NCBI GenBank assembly: GCA_014191975.1 | Contig: BJHG01000004.1 | Location: forward strand, 1-63,368 | Reading direction: 5' to 3' | DNA: 63,368 nt | DNA from: Methylococcaceae bacterium | GTDB taxonomy: Bacteria; Pseudomonadota; Gammaproteobacteria; Methylococcales; Methylomonadaceae | In this document: piece by piece, positions 42,967 to 52,179 of the stretch | Layout: each line of letters begins with the position of its first letter | How positions within the stretch are numbered: position 1 is the stretch's first letter | Program-made: the position numbers and the translations under genes | Notes under the pieces: generated by a model | What the model was told of the DNA's origin: nothing | Databases searched by the model: none | The model's input: only the letters and a program-made list of their open reading frames with translations

Positions 42967-45751
42967 AAAGACGTGTTTCACCTTCGCCCGCAATGTTTTC
43001 AACACAACGTCCACATAATTCCGGATGTTCAGCGTGTGAACCTACGTCAGCGCGTTGATGCCAACAACGAACACATTTTTGTTCGGTTGACGCGGTGACT
43101 TTGATTTTGACTTGATAATCTATCGTGTCCAATTTTGTAATTTTTGCGTCTGATGTAATAAATACAAAACGTAATTCGTCGCCTAATTTATCCAGCGTTT
43201 CAAACGTTTTCGCGTCACATTCCAATTCCACATTTGCCGCCAATGACGAACCAATTTCTTTCGTCGTGCGGCTATGTTCAAGGGCTTGACTGACTTCGGC
43301 ACGAACCATCATCACCGTTTGCCAGAATTCGTGATTAAATTCCGCATTAAAATCCAATGCCGTTAAATCTTCGTACCACGTTGTTAAAAATACCGATTCT
43401 GGGCGATTTCCAACGGCGGGCAAATGTTGCCAAATTTCTTCAGCGGTATAACTCAAAATCGGTGCAAGCCAACGCGTCAACACTTCCAAAACGTGGAACA
43501 TCGCGGTTTGTGCCGAACGTCGCGCCAAGCCATCGGTTTTTGCGGTGTATTGACGGTCTTTGATAATATCCAAATAAAAACTGCCCAAATCAATCACGCA
43601 AAAATGATGCACTTTTTGGAAAATGGTTTGAAATTGGTAATTTTCATAAGCGGCTTTCACTTCGTTTTGCAACATAAACGCGCTATCCAAAACCCAACGA
43701 TCAAGTGGCAATAATTTCGCCGTTTCAACCAAATCTTCGGCAGGATTGAAATCATTCAAATTCGACAACAAGAAACGCGCGGTATTTCGCAAACGACGAT
43801 AACCGTCCGACGTGCGTTCTAAAATTTCGTCAGAAACACGCATTTCGCCACGATAATCGGTCGATGCAATCCACAAACGCAACACGTCCGCGCCCAAACT
43901 TTTCATCACGGATTGTGGCGGAATGACGTTGCCTTTCGATTTCGACATTTTTTCGCCTTTCGCATCAACCGTAAAACCGTGTGTTAAAACGGTTTTGTAC
44001 GGCGCAACGCCATTCATCGCAACCGACGCCAACAAAGACGATTGAAACCAACCGCGATGTTGATCCGAACCTTCCAAATATAAATCAGCGGGGAATTGCA
44101 ATTGTTCACGACGATTCAAAACCGCCGCGTGCGTCACGCCCGAATCAAACCACACGTCTAACGTGTCAGTCATTTTGTCGTAATCGCTCGCTTCGTCGCC
44201 TAAAAATTCAGCAGCCGTTGCATCAAACCACGCATCAATGCCCGATTTTTCAATGCGTTGTGCGACTTCTTCAATCAATTCAGCGGTGCGTGGATGCAAT
44301 TCGCCTGTTTCTTTGTGGACAAAAAACGCAATCGGCACGCCCCACGTCCGTTGGCGCGAAATGCACCAATCGGGGCGATTTTCCATCATGCTTTCAATTC
44401 GTGCTTGACCCCATTCGGGCAACCAAGCGACTTTTTTCACTTCGGCAAGTGCTTGTTCACGCAACTGTTTTTGGTTCATCGAAATAAACCATTGCGGCGT
44501 GGCGCGGAAAATAATCGGGGTGTGATGTCGCCAGCAATGCGGATAACTGTGCAAAATTGTTTGTTGATGCACCAACGCGCCACGTTCATGCAGCACTTCC
44601 AAAACGTGAGTATTTGCTTTGAAAACGTGTTCGCCTGCGAAAATTTCGACGTTTGATAAAAATACGCCGTCACCACCGACCGGACAATCGACTGGCAAAT
44701 CATAAACGCGACCCACCACATAATCTTCTTGACCATGTGCGGGTGCAGTATGAACCGCGCCAGTTCCCGCGTCAGTCGTAACGTGATCGCCCAAAACAAT
44801 CGGGACGTGACGCGCATAAAAGGGATGTTGCAACAACTGATTTTCCAACGCCACGCCTTCGCATTCCGCTAAAATGGTGTAATCCAAATTGCCATAACGA
44901 AGCATTGCGGCTTCCACTAAGTCTTGTGCCAAAACCAAACGCTCGTCGCGGTATTGAACCAAAACGTAGGTTAAATCTGGATTTAACGCCACCGCTTGAT
45001 TCGCCGGCAATGTCCACGGTGTCGTCGTCCAAATCACCACAGAAACTTTGCCGTGACCTTGCGACGAACTAAAATTTAACAAAAATTCTGCCGAATCCAC
45101 CGCCGCAAAGCGCACATCAATTGCGGGCGAATGTTTGTCTTCGTGTTCGACTTCGGCTTCGGCTAACGCTGAACCGCAATCGGTACACCAATGAACAGGT
45201 TTCGCGCCTTTGACAATGTGACCATTCGCGGCAATTTTGCCCAACGAGCGCACAATATCCGCTTCAAACGCAAAATCCATTGTTAAATACGGATTCTGCC
45301 AATCGCCAAAAATGCCTAATCGCACAAAGGCTTCTTTTTGAATTTCGACTTGTTTGGCGGCGTATTCGCGACACGCATTTCGGAAAACTTGCGGCGACAC
45401 TTTCGCGCCTGCTTTGCCGACTTTCTTTTCAACTTGCAATTCAATCGGCAAGCCGTGGCAATCCCAACCTGGCACATAAGGCGCGTCGAAACCGCTTAAC
45501 GTTTTCGATTTCAAAATAAAATCTTTCAATACTTTATTGACCGCATGACCAATATGAATTTCACCATTCGCATAAGGCGGTCCATCATGCAAAATGAATT
45601 TCGGGCGATCTTTCGCCGTTTCACGAATTTGTTGATATAACGCGGCAGTTTGCCATTTTTTCAATTGTTCAGGTTCACGTTGTGCCAAATTACCTTTCAT
45701 CGCGAAATCTGTCGAAGGTAAATTGAGCGTTTTTTTGTAATCAATCGTCAT
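42959..45751 (-). CDS. ileS: Isoleucyl-tRNA synthetase
   Basis: Class I synthetase charging tRNA-Ile, with an editing domain. It has 930 residues from ATG 45751 (M-T-I-D-Y-K-K-T-L); a TTG 12 bases earlier is less likely. HIGH is G-E-I-H-I-G-H-A near 61, the editing CP1 region spans about 200-400, KMSKS is G-E-K-M-S-K-S-K-G near 603. The C-terminal zinc site is C-V-R-C with C-G-R-C. It is first in ileS-lspA-cobO and onward. The 452 bases upstream are non-coding. Confidence 0.97.
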   Translation of the reverse strand: MTIDYKKTLNLPSTDFAMKGNLAQREPEQLKKWQTAALYQQIRETAKDRPKFILHDGPPYANGEIHIGHAVNKVLKDFILKSKTLSGFDAPYVPGWDCHGLPIELQVEKKVGKAGAKVSPQVFRNACREYAAKQVEIQKEAFVRLGIFGDWQNPYLTMDFAFEADIVRSLGKIAANGHIVKGAKPVHWCTDCGSALAEAEVEHEDKHSPAIDVRFAAVDSAEFLLNFSSSQGHGKVSVVIWTTTPWTLPANQAVALNPDLTYVLVQYRDERLVLAQDLVEAAMLRYGNLDYTILAECEGVALENQLLQHPFYARHVPIVLGDHVTTDAGTGAVHTAPAHGQEDYVVGRVYDLPVDCPVGGDGVFLSNVEIFAGEHVFKANTHVLEVLHERGALVHQQTILHSYPHCWRHHTPIIFRATPQWFISMNQKQLREQALAEVKKVAWLPEWGQARIESMMENRPDWCISRQRTWGVPIAFFVHKETGELHPRTAELIEEVAQRIEKSGIDAWFDATAAEFLGDEASDYDKMTDTLDVWFDSGVTHAAVLNRREQLQFPADLYLEGSDQHRGWFQSSLLASVAMNGVAPYKTVLTHGFTVDAKGEKMSKSKGNVIPPQSVMKSLGADVLRLWIASTDYRGEMRVSDEILERTSDGYRRLRNTARFLLSNLNDFNPAEDLVETAKLLPLDRWVLDSAFMLQNEVKAAYENYQFQTIFQKVHHFCVIDLGSFYLDIIKDRQYTAKTDGLARRSAQTAMFHVLEVLTRWLAPILSYTAEEIWQHLPAVGNRPESVFLTTWYEDLTALDFNAEFNHEFWQTVMMVRAEVSQALEHSRTTKEIGSSLAANVELECDAKTFETLDKLGDELRFVFITSDAKITKLDTIDYQVKIKVTASTEQKCVRCWHQRADVGSHAEHPELCGRCVENIAGEGETRLYA

Positions 45752-46203
45752 TTTTGAATCCAAATTTAAAAATCATGTTGGCATATTATAACTCACTAAC
45801 AACGTGTATTGCCTTCAAATCAAATGTCATAAAAAATGAAGACTCTACAATTTAGACGCTCAATTTTTAACTTTGGTGATTTACGTCTAATGAATAATCG
45901 GAAATCGTCGTTTAAAAGTCGTGCCTTGATTTGTCTCCACCATCAATGTAAATATATTTACCCGAATAGCGATCAAAAATGTTAGCGAGCAAAAAAGTAA
46001 CTTGTCGGCATTTAAATTTTTAAACATAATTCCATTTTTTTTGTAATTTTTATCAAGTATATCTTTTTTACATTTCTGAAAAACCAGATAGCAATTCTGC
46101 TAGCCATAATTTACGAAAGTTTTTTGATGTTTGTTACGCTTAAATCAATAATAATAATGCGTAATTAAATTCCACATTTAAAAACGATGAAAGAGATTAC
46201 ACA
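45752..46203. other. 452-bp AT-rich intergenic region between ileS and nadC
   Basis: No frame of convincing length or composition is found on either strand. It must hold the divergent promoters of ileS and nadC. It is very AT-rich between 46000 and 46200, with short palindromes such as AGCAATTCTGCT near 46090-46105. No tRNA, T-box or known riboswitch fold is recognised. Confidence 0.6.
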
Positions 46204-47025
46204 ATGCACAATCCGATAAATATTTTGCCATTTTTAGAAGAAGATTTAGGAACTGGCGACATTACAGCCATGATTATCCCTGAAAATCGGCAAGCCACCG
46301 CTGAATTAGTCACGCGTGAAACGATGGTTTTATGCGGACGCGAATGGTTTGACGCGGTTTTTAACTATTTAGATGCGGATATTTTGATTGAATGGCACAT
46401 GAATGAAGGTGAAAAAATTGCCAAAAATACGACACTTTGTACGTTAAACGGTTCAGCGCGACAATTATTAACGGGCGAGCGAACGGCGTTAAATTTATTG
46501 CAAACATTGTCTGCAACAGCAACGATTTCACGCGAATATGCGGACACTATTCAAGGCACGAATTGTAGAATTTTAGACACGAGAAAAACTATTCCTGGTT
46601 TGCGAGTTGCCCAAAAATACGCGGTAAATTCTGGTGGTTGTTACAATCACCGCATTGGCTTATTTGATGGTATTTTAATCAAAGAAAATCACATCATCGC
46701 GGCGGGTTCGATTGCAAATGCGGTCAAAATTGCACGAGAACAAAGTGGCGTTTCAATTGAAGTTGAAGTTGAAAATCTAACTGAACTCGCCGAAGCCTTA
46801 AACGCAAAACCTGACCGTATTATGCTTGATAATTTCACACTTGAAGATTTGAAAAAGGCCGTTGTTTTTACGGCAGGAAAAATTGAATTAGAAGCGTCAG
46901 GAAATATCGATTTAACGACCATTCGCGCGGTTGCAGAAACAGGTGTTAATTTCATTTCGATTGGCGCATTAACCAAACATATTCAGGCAATTGATTTGTC
47001 GATGCGAATTACACAAAAAATATAA
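46204..47025 (+). CDS. nadC: Nicotinate-nucleotide pyrophosphorylase (carboxylating)
   Basis: Quinolinate phosphoribosyltransferase of NAD synthesis. It has 273 residues. Motifs are E-E-D-L-G-T-G-D-I-T near 12, the L-D-T-R-K-T-I-P-G-L-R substrate loop near 125 and E-V-E-V-E-N-L-T-E near 180, with I-M-L-D-N-F. GAAAGAG lies just before the ATG. Sixteen bases separate it from aroA. Confidence 0.96.
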   Translation: MHNPINILPFLEEDLGTGDITAMIIPENRQATAELVTRETMVLCGREWFDAVFNYLDADILIEWHMNEGEKIAKNTTLCTLNGSARQLLTGERTALNLLQTLSATATISREYADTIQGTNCRILDTRKTIPGLRVAQKYAVNSGGCYNHRIGLFDGILIKENHIIAAGSIANAVKIAREQSGVSIEVEVENLTELAEALNAKPDRIMLDNFTLEDLKKAVVFTAGKIELEASGNIDLTTIRAVAETGVNFISIGALTKHIQAIDLSMRITQKI

Positions 47026-47041
47026 ATTTTCAGGAAAAAAA

Positions 47042-48361
47042 ATGTCAAAAAAAATTACATTCCATGTCCAAAAAGGTGGTTCGTTAAATGGTGAAGCGCG
47101 AGTCGCTGGTGACAAATCGATGTCGCACCGCTCGATTATGCTGGGTTCATTAGCGGAAGGCACAACACACGTCACTGGATTTTTAGAAGCTGAAGATGCG
47201 TTGACAACCTTGCAAGCCTTTCGTGATATGGGCGTAGAAATCGAACAAAATGGCGACGGTTGCTTAACAATTCACGGAGTAGGAAAACACGGTTTAAAAG
47301 CGCCGAAAGCCCCGTTGTATTTGGGAAACTCAGGGACATCGATGCGTTTGTTAAGCGGTTTATTAGCCGGACAAGCGTTTAATTCGATTTTGACGGGTGA
47401 CGAATCACTATCGAAACGCCCAATGAAACGAGTGACTGAACCGTTAACAAAGATGGGCGCGGATATTAAAACGACTGAAAAAGGAACCTCACCATTAGAA
47501 ATCACAGGGAAGTCTGGCAAGTTAACGGGCATTGATTACGAAATGCCTATGGCGAGTGCACAGGTGAAATCGTGTTTGCTATTAGCGGGAATGTACGCAC
47601 AAGGTGAAACGACAGTGACCGAACCCGCGCCAACTCGTGACCATACTGAGCGTATGTTAAATGGTTTTGGCTATCCCGTTGACGTCGATAAAAATCAAGC
47701 AAGCATTACCGCAAACGGAAAATTAACCGCAATGACAATTGACGTACCGAGTGATATTTCGTCGGCAGCATTTTTTTTAGTTGGCGCATCGATTGCCGAG
47801 AATTCAAATGTCTTACTGAAACATGTTGGTATCAATCCTACTCGAACAGGTGTGATTGATATTTTGCGTTTGATGGGTGCGAACATCGAAATTTTAAACG
47901 AGCGCACCGTTGGCGGTGAACCTGTTGCTGACTTACGTGTAATTTCGAGTCAATTAAAAGGCATCGCAATTCCTGAGCATCTTGTGCCACTAGCCATTGA
48001 TGAATTTCCAGTCTTATTTATTGCTGCTGCGTGTGCCGAAGGTGAAACTCGTTTGACAGGTGCTGAAGAATTACGTGTGAAAGAATCTGATCGTATTCAA
48101 GTGATGGCGGACGGATTGCAAATTTTGGGCGTAAACGCAGAACCGACAGCAGACGGCATGATTATTAACGGTGGTGGAATCGGTGGTGGAACCGTTGAAT
48201 CTCAAGGTGATCATCGAATTGCAATGGCGTTTGCGATTGCAGGTTTACGAGCGTCAGCCGCAATTACGATTTTAGATTGTGCCAATGTGAACACTTCGTT
48301 TCCTACATTTAAAAAATTAGCGACCGATTTAGGTTTGCAACTCACGAGTGATGAAAGTTAA
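47042..48361 (+). CDS. aroA: 3-phosphoshikimate 1-carboxyvinyltransferase (EPSP synthase)
   Basis: Shikimate pathway: adds an enolpyruvyl group from PEP to shikimate-3-phosphate. It has 439 residues from ATG 47042 (AGGAAA upstream; a longer in-frame start at 46991 overlaps nadC). Motifs are A-G-D-K-S-M-S-H-R near 21, G-N-S-G-T-S-M-R-L near 96 and K-E-S-D-R near 344. The L-Y-L-G-N-S-G-T-S-M-R form resembles class II-type enzymes more than E. coli AroA. The stop overlaps the cmk ATG (TAATG). Confidence 0.96.
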   Translation: MSKKITFHVQKGGSLNGEARVAGDKSMSHRSIMLGSLAEGTTHVTGFLEAEDALTTLQAFRDMGVEIEQNGDGCLTIHGVGKHGLKAPKAPLYLGNSGTSMRLLSGLLAGQAFNSILTGDESLSKRPMKRVTEPLTKMGADIKTTEKGTSPLEITGKSGKLTGIDYEMPMASAQVKSCLLLAGMYAQGETTVTEPAPTRDHTERMLNGFGYPVDVDKNQASITANGKLTAMTIDVPSDISSAAFFLVGASIAENSNVLLKHVGINPTRTGVIDILRLMGANIEILNERTVGGEPVADLRVISSQLKGIAIPEHLVPLAIDEFPVLFIAAACAEGETRLTGAEELRVKESDRIQVMADGLQILGVNAEPTADGMIINGGGIGGGTVESQGDHRIAMAFAIAGLRASAAITILDCANVNTSFPTFKKLATDLGLQLTSDES

Positions 48362-49017
48362 TGGATATTCCAGTTTTGACAATAGATGGTCCAAGTGGCG
48401 CGGGAAAAGGCACTGTTAGCCGTTTACTAGCAAAACAATTGGGCTGGCATTATTTGGACAGTGGCGCAATTTATCGAGCCTTAGCACTTGAAATTACTGA
48501 GAAAGATATCGAACACGGTAGCATTTCTGACATTGTTGAAGCTGCGCTTGCTATGCATTTGAGTTTTGAATGTGACAAAGAATTTACTGTTTTACTTAAT
48601 GGTAAAAATATTACGAATTTATTAGGTTTAGAAAGTACCGGGAACAGCGCCTCGAAAATTGCCGTGATTTCCGAAATTCGTGCGGCATTGCTGAAAAAAC
48701 AACATGATTTCAAACAAGCCCCAGGCTTAGTTGCTGACGGGCGTGATATGGGAACGGTAATTTTTCCTGATGCAAAATACAAAGTTTTCCTAACGGCTAG
48801 CGCATCTGAGAGAGCAGAAAGACGCTATAAACAGTTGAAACTGAAAGGAATTGATGCTAACCTTTCTACCATAACTACCGATATACAAGAGCGCGATCAG
48901 CGTGACAGTGAAAGACAATTTGCACCACTTGTCCCCGCTGCTGATGCAGTTTATATTGATTCTTCAACAATGAGCATTCAAGCCGTTATTGCAGAAGTGT
49001 TAAGTTTAGTCCGCTAG
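48361..49017 (+). CDS. cmk: Cytidylate kinase
   Basis: Phosphorylates CMP and dCMP. It has 218 residues. The P-loop is D-G-P-S-G-A-G-K-G-T near 8-17, with Y-L-D-S-G-A-I-Y-R near 31, D-G-R-D-M-G-T-V-I-F near 124 and R-D-x2-D in the lid. It is coupled to aroA by a one-base overlap and precedes rpsA, a widely conserved order. Confidence 0.96.
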   Translation: MDIPVLTIDGPSGAGKGTVSRLLAKQLGWHYLDSGAIYRALALEITEKDIEHGSISDIVEAALAMHLSFECDKEFTVLLNGKNITNLLGLESTGNSASKIAVISEIRAALLKKQHDFKQAPGLVADGRDMGTVIFPDAKYKVFLTASASERAERRYKQLKLKGIDANLSTITTDIQERDQRDSERQFAPLVPAADAVYIDSSTMSIQAVIAEVLSLVR

Positions 49018-49036
49018 GGCATTTTTTTACGAACTG

Positions 49037-49106
49037 CCACAAAAAATTGTGGTGTTTTATTAACTTTTAAATAACAGATAAAGATTGGTTTCAAGCCAAT
49101 CTGGGA
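49037..49106 (+). promoter_or_regulatory. rpsA leader with two hairpins next to the ribosome-binding site
   Basis: The first stem is CCACAA (49037-49042) with TTGTGG (49047-49052). The second is AGATTGG (49082-49088) with CCAATCT (49096-49102), loop TTTCAAG, ending directly before GGGA (49103-49106), the likely Shine-Dalgarno 8 bases before the ATG. S1 controls its own translation through structured leaders in enterobacteria; this layout would suit the same control, by inference. Confidence 0.5.
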
Positions 49107-49113
49107 AAGAAAA

Positions 49114-50802
49114 ATGAGCGAGAGCTTTGCAGCATTACTAGAAGAAAGTTTAACCAAGACTAAAATGAGTCCTGGTGCCATGTTAGCTGGTACAGTTATC
49201 GATATTGAAAACGATATGGTTATCGTTAGCACGTATTCAAAATCAGAAGGCGTGATTCCGAAATGGCAATTTTTAAACGCTAACGGCGAATTAGAAATTT
49301 CAATCGGTGACGAAATTGAAGTTGCGTTAGATTTATTTGAAGACGGCTTAGGCGCAACCATTCTTTCCCGCGATAAAGCTAAGAAAAATAAAGCATGGTT
49401 TGAATTAGAAACTGCGTTTGAAAATAACGCTACGATTATTGGTCGCATCAACGGTAAAGTTCGTGGTGGTTTTACTGTAGAAGTAGGTGCATTACGTGCA
49501 TTTTTACCTGGCTCACTCGTTGACGTTCGTCCAGTTCGTGACACAACTTTCTTGGAAGGTCGTGATTTAGAATTCAAAGTCATCAAGATTGACCAAAAAC
49601 GCAACAACGTTGTTCTTTCACGTCGGGCAGTCGTTGAAAAAGAATACAGCGCAGAACGCGAAGAATTATTGAAAACACTTGAAGAAGGCGCAACCGTTAC
49701 AGGTGTTGTTAAAAACTTAACGGATTATGGCGCATTCATTGATTTGGGTGGTGTTGATGGCTTATTACACATCACAGATATGGCTTGGAGACGTGTTCGT
49801 CATCCGTCAGAATGTGTTGAAATTGGTCAAGAAATCCAAGTTAAAGTCATGAAATATGACAAAGATAAAAATCGTGTTTCATTAGGCATGAAACAAATGG
49901 CTGAAGATCCTTGGTTAAACATTGCAACCCGCTACCCAGCTGGAACACGTGTTTCTGGCAAAGTAAATAACTTAACGGATTATGGTTGTTTTGTTGAAAT
50001 CGAAGAAGGCGTTGAAGGTTTAGTTCATGTTTCAGAAATGGATTGGACAAACAAAAATGTTAATCCAGGAAGATTAGTTCAATTAGGTGATGAAGTTGAA
50101 ATTATGGTTTTGGAAATCGACGAAGAACGTCGTCGTATTTCATTAGGCATGAAACAATGTAAATCAAACCCTTGGGATGAATTCGCTGCAACACACAACA
50201 AAGGCGATAAAATCTCTGGAAAAATTAAATCAATCACTGATTTCGGTATTTTCATTGGTTTAGATGGTGGCATTGACGGCTTAGTTCATATGTCTGATAT
50301 TTCTTGGGAAGCTGAAGGCGAAGCCGCTGTTCGTGATTTCAAAAAAGGTGATGAACTCGAAACAATCATCTTAGCCGTTGATTCAGAACGCGAACGTATT
50401 TCTTTAGGTATCAAACAATTAGCACAAGATCCATTCCAGAATTTCTTAGCAACTCATGAAAAAGGTAGTGCGGTTAAAGGCATTATCAAAGAAGTTGACG
50501 CGAAAGGTGCGACAGTGACTTTAGATGACGGCATTGAAGGCTATTTGAGAGCATCTGAAATTCAACGTGACCGTGTTGAAGATGCACGTACCATTTTGAA
50601 AGAAGGCGACAGTGTTGAAGCTAAATTCATTGGTATTGATAAAAAATCGAAAACTATTAGCTTGTCAATGAAACCAAAAGAGGAAAGTGCTCGCGTTGAA
50701 AAAGAACATACTGTTTCAACAAAAGACTATTCTACTTCGGCACAACAAAGCGTTGCTGCACCAACTTTAGGTGATATTTTCAAGCAACAAATGGAAAAAT
50801 AA
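49114..50802 (+). CDS. rpsA: 30S ribosomal protein S1
   Basis: Binds mRNA and aids initiation. It has 562 residues with six S1 domains starting near 21, 106, 192, 277, 364 and 451. The canonical repeats [19 protein letters not shown] and R-I-S-L-G-M-K-Q are clear in domains 3-5. Domain 6 is more divergent, as usual. It is followed by a terminator and ihfB. Confidence 0.97.
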   Translation: MSESFAALLEESLTKTKMSPGAMLAGTVIDIENDMVIVSTYSKSEGVIPKWQFLNANGELEISIGDEIEVALDLFEDGLGATILSRDKAKKNKAWFELETAFENNATIIGRINGKVRGGFTVEVGALRAFLPGSLVDVRPVRDTTFLEGRDLEFKVIKIDQKRNNVVLSRRAVVEKEYSAEREELLKTLEEGATVTGVVKNLTDYGAFIDLGGVDGLLHITDMAWRRVRHPSECVEIGQEIQVKVMKYDKDKNRVSLGMKQMAEDPWLNIATRYPAGTRVSGKVNNLTDYGCFVEIEEGVEGLVHVSEMDWTNKNVNPGRLVQLGDEVEIMVLEIDEERRRISLGMKQCKSNPWDEFAATHNKGDKISGKIKSITDFGIFIGLDGGIDGLVHMSDISWEAEGEAAVRDFKKGDELETIILAVDSERERISLGIKQLAQDPFQNFLATHEKGSAVKGIIKEVDAKGATVTLDDGIEGYLRASEIQRDRVEDARTILKEGDSVEAKFIGIDKKSKTISLSMKPKEESARVEKEHTVSTKDYSTSAQQSVAAPTLGDIFKQQMEK

Positions 50803-50816
50803 AATCGTAAGATTTT

Positions 50817-50849
50817 AAAGGAGACGTGGATTTTCGTGTCTCCTTTTTT
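50817..50849 (+). terminator. Intrinsic terminator after rpsA
   Basis: AAAGGAGAC (50817-50825) pairs with GTCTCCTTT (50838-50846) around a 12-base loop, running into a long T-rich tract. Confidence 0.82.
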
Positions 50850-50877
50850 ATTTTTTTTATTTTTAACAGGAGCGAAA

Positions 50878-51183
50878 GTGACAAAATCTGAACTCATCGA
50901 TGTACTAACAAAACAGCAAAAACATCTCGTATTAAAAGATGTTGAGCTAACCGTTAAATGTATTATTGAGCAAATGAATCAAGCGTTAGCGGCTGGAGAA
51001 CGTATTGAAATTAGAGGGTTTGGTAGTTTTTCATTACGGGTACGTGCACCTCGAATTGGACGAAATCCTAAAACAGGGGAATCAGTGACATTGGCGAAAA
51101 AGCATGTTCCACATTTCAAACCTGGTAAAGAATTACGTGATCGAGTCAATGAATCAGCAAGTAAATATAAAATTGTAGAATAA
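50878..51183 (+). CDS. ihfB: Integration host factor, beta subunit
   Basis: DNA-bending HU-family protein of 101 residues from GTG 50878 ([10 protein letters not shown]), with AGGAG 6 bases upstream. A longer in-frame start at 50836 would lie on the rpsA terminator. Family features are [10 protein letters not shown] near 45 and the arm tip [10 protein letters not shown] near 58-67. It follows rpsA, the conserved order. Its partner ihfA is not in the window. Confidence 0.95.
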   Translation: MTKSELIDVLTKQQKHLVLKDVELTVKCIIEQMNQALAAGERIEIRGFGSFSLRVRAPRIGRNPKTGESVTLAKKHVPHFKPGKELRDRVNESASKYKIVE

Positions 51184-51207
51184 AGCATAGTTTGAACAAA
51201 TAATAAT

Positions 51208-51240
51208 TAGCGCGATTTTCTAAAATCACGCTATTTTTTT
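51208..51240. terminator. Intrinsic terminator between ihfB and a convergent gene
   Basis: TAGCGCGATTTT (51208-51219) pairs with AAAATCACGCTA (51222-51233) with one mismatch, followed by seven T's. It lies between convergent genes. Confidence 0.82.
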
Positions 51241-51244
51241 GTGC

Positions 51245-52018
51245 TTACGCTTGAGCGTTAACGATAATACCTAATGGGCTTTGACCGTGAAGATTTTGCG
51301 CCAAGGTTTGCAAAAAACTGCCTAATTGTTTAGAGTCATTTACTCCTGGCCCAGAATTTTGGGCATTCAAAATACGTTGAAAGCCATCTTTTAATACCTT
51401 AATCATTTCATTTTGAGCACTGTCGTTACTTCCGCTATCTAACTGCTTAACTAACGACTGTAAATTTAATGCAAGATTACCAACTGTCGTACTTTTGACA
51501 TCAGTGTAAGCTGCAATTGCTGCTTTGTTAACACTTTGGACTTCAGTGGTACTTGGCGCTTTAACATTTCCCGTCACACCTGGAACGTTAGCATTTTCTG
51601 TGACATTAGGTTTTCGGTTTTCCGTGACACTTGGAAGTTTAATTTGTTGATGGTCACTTGAGCCTTTAGGATTTTTATGTTCTTTTAAAGCAGGCGGCTG
51701 GTAATTTACTTGTACAACAACCGATTTAAGAGGTTGTTTTGAGGAATCATTTTGACTAAGAACTGCAAACAAATCGTTAATAAATGAACTCATCGATTGC
51801 TCTGGTGAATTAGGTTTGCTTGTACCACTAACTACAGGTGCTGACAAATTAGTTGGATTCGCGACACCAATTTGTGCAAATGCTTGTCCAATATACGATG
51901 AAAAGGCAGATTGATTCGCGGCATTACTCGCCACATTCGCGCTATTTTCTACTGCTACCTTAGTAGTAACTTGCGGATTATAACCGTTAGCATTATTAAC
52001 GGAAGAAATGGTATTCAT
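51245..52018 (-). CDS. Low-complexity protein with V-T-E-N repeats, unrecognised
   Basis: 257 residues from ATG 52018 (M-N-T-I-S-S-V-N-N), with GAGG upstream; an in-frame extension to 52084 is unsupported. It has no signal peptide or membrane segment. The N-terminal half is Ser/Asn/Ala-rich, and the middle holds tandem degenerate units around 128-165 (S-V-T-E-N-R-K-P, N-V-T-E-N-A-N-V, G-V-T-G-N-V-K-A). The C-terminal 90 residues are helical (L-A-L-N-L-Q-S-L-V-K-Q-L, Q-L-G-S-F-L-Q-T-L-A-Q-N-L). Overall it resembles hook-length-control or other secreted low-complexity proteins, but no family is claimed. It stands alone. Confidence 0.72.
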   Translation of the reverse strand: MNTISSVNNANGYNPQVTTKVAVENSANVASNAANQSAFSSYIGQAFAQIGVANPTNLSAPVVSGTSKPNSPEQSMSSFINDLFAVLSQNDSSKQPLKSVVVQVNYQPPALKEHKNPKGSSDHQQIKLPSVTENRKPNVTENANVPGVTGNVKAPSTTEVQSVNKAAIAAYTDVKSTTVGNLALNLQSLVKQLDSGSNDSAQNEMIKVLKDGFQRILNAQNSGPGVNDSKQLGSFLQTLAQNLHGQSPLGIIVNAQA

Positions 52019-52179
52019 GATGAACCTCACACTTTTAGCTAAAAAATCGAAATGTATGTTTAAGAACGAATAACGCCCTAACATGTGTATCGGATTCTAC
52101 GCCAATTACTTTAAAAATAAAGTGACCAAATCGGACTTTTTATACACCTAATTTTTATAACCAAATTTTAAGGATTTTT

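Noticed and set aside
42967-43014. Upstream extension of lspA inside ileS
   Set aside because: It overlaps the ileS end by a further 48 bases and lacks the hydrophobic start typical of LspA; the ATG at 42966 fits.
43357-44817. Long open frames opposite ileS and other genes as antisense genes
   Set aside because: They mirror strong coding frames, have no ribosome-binding sites and no recognisable protein features.
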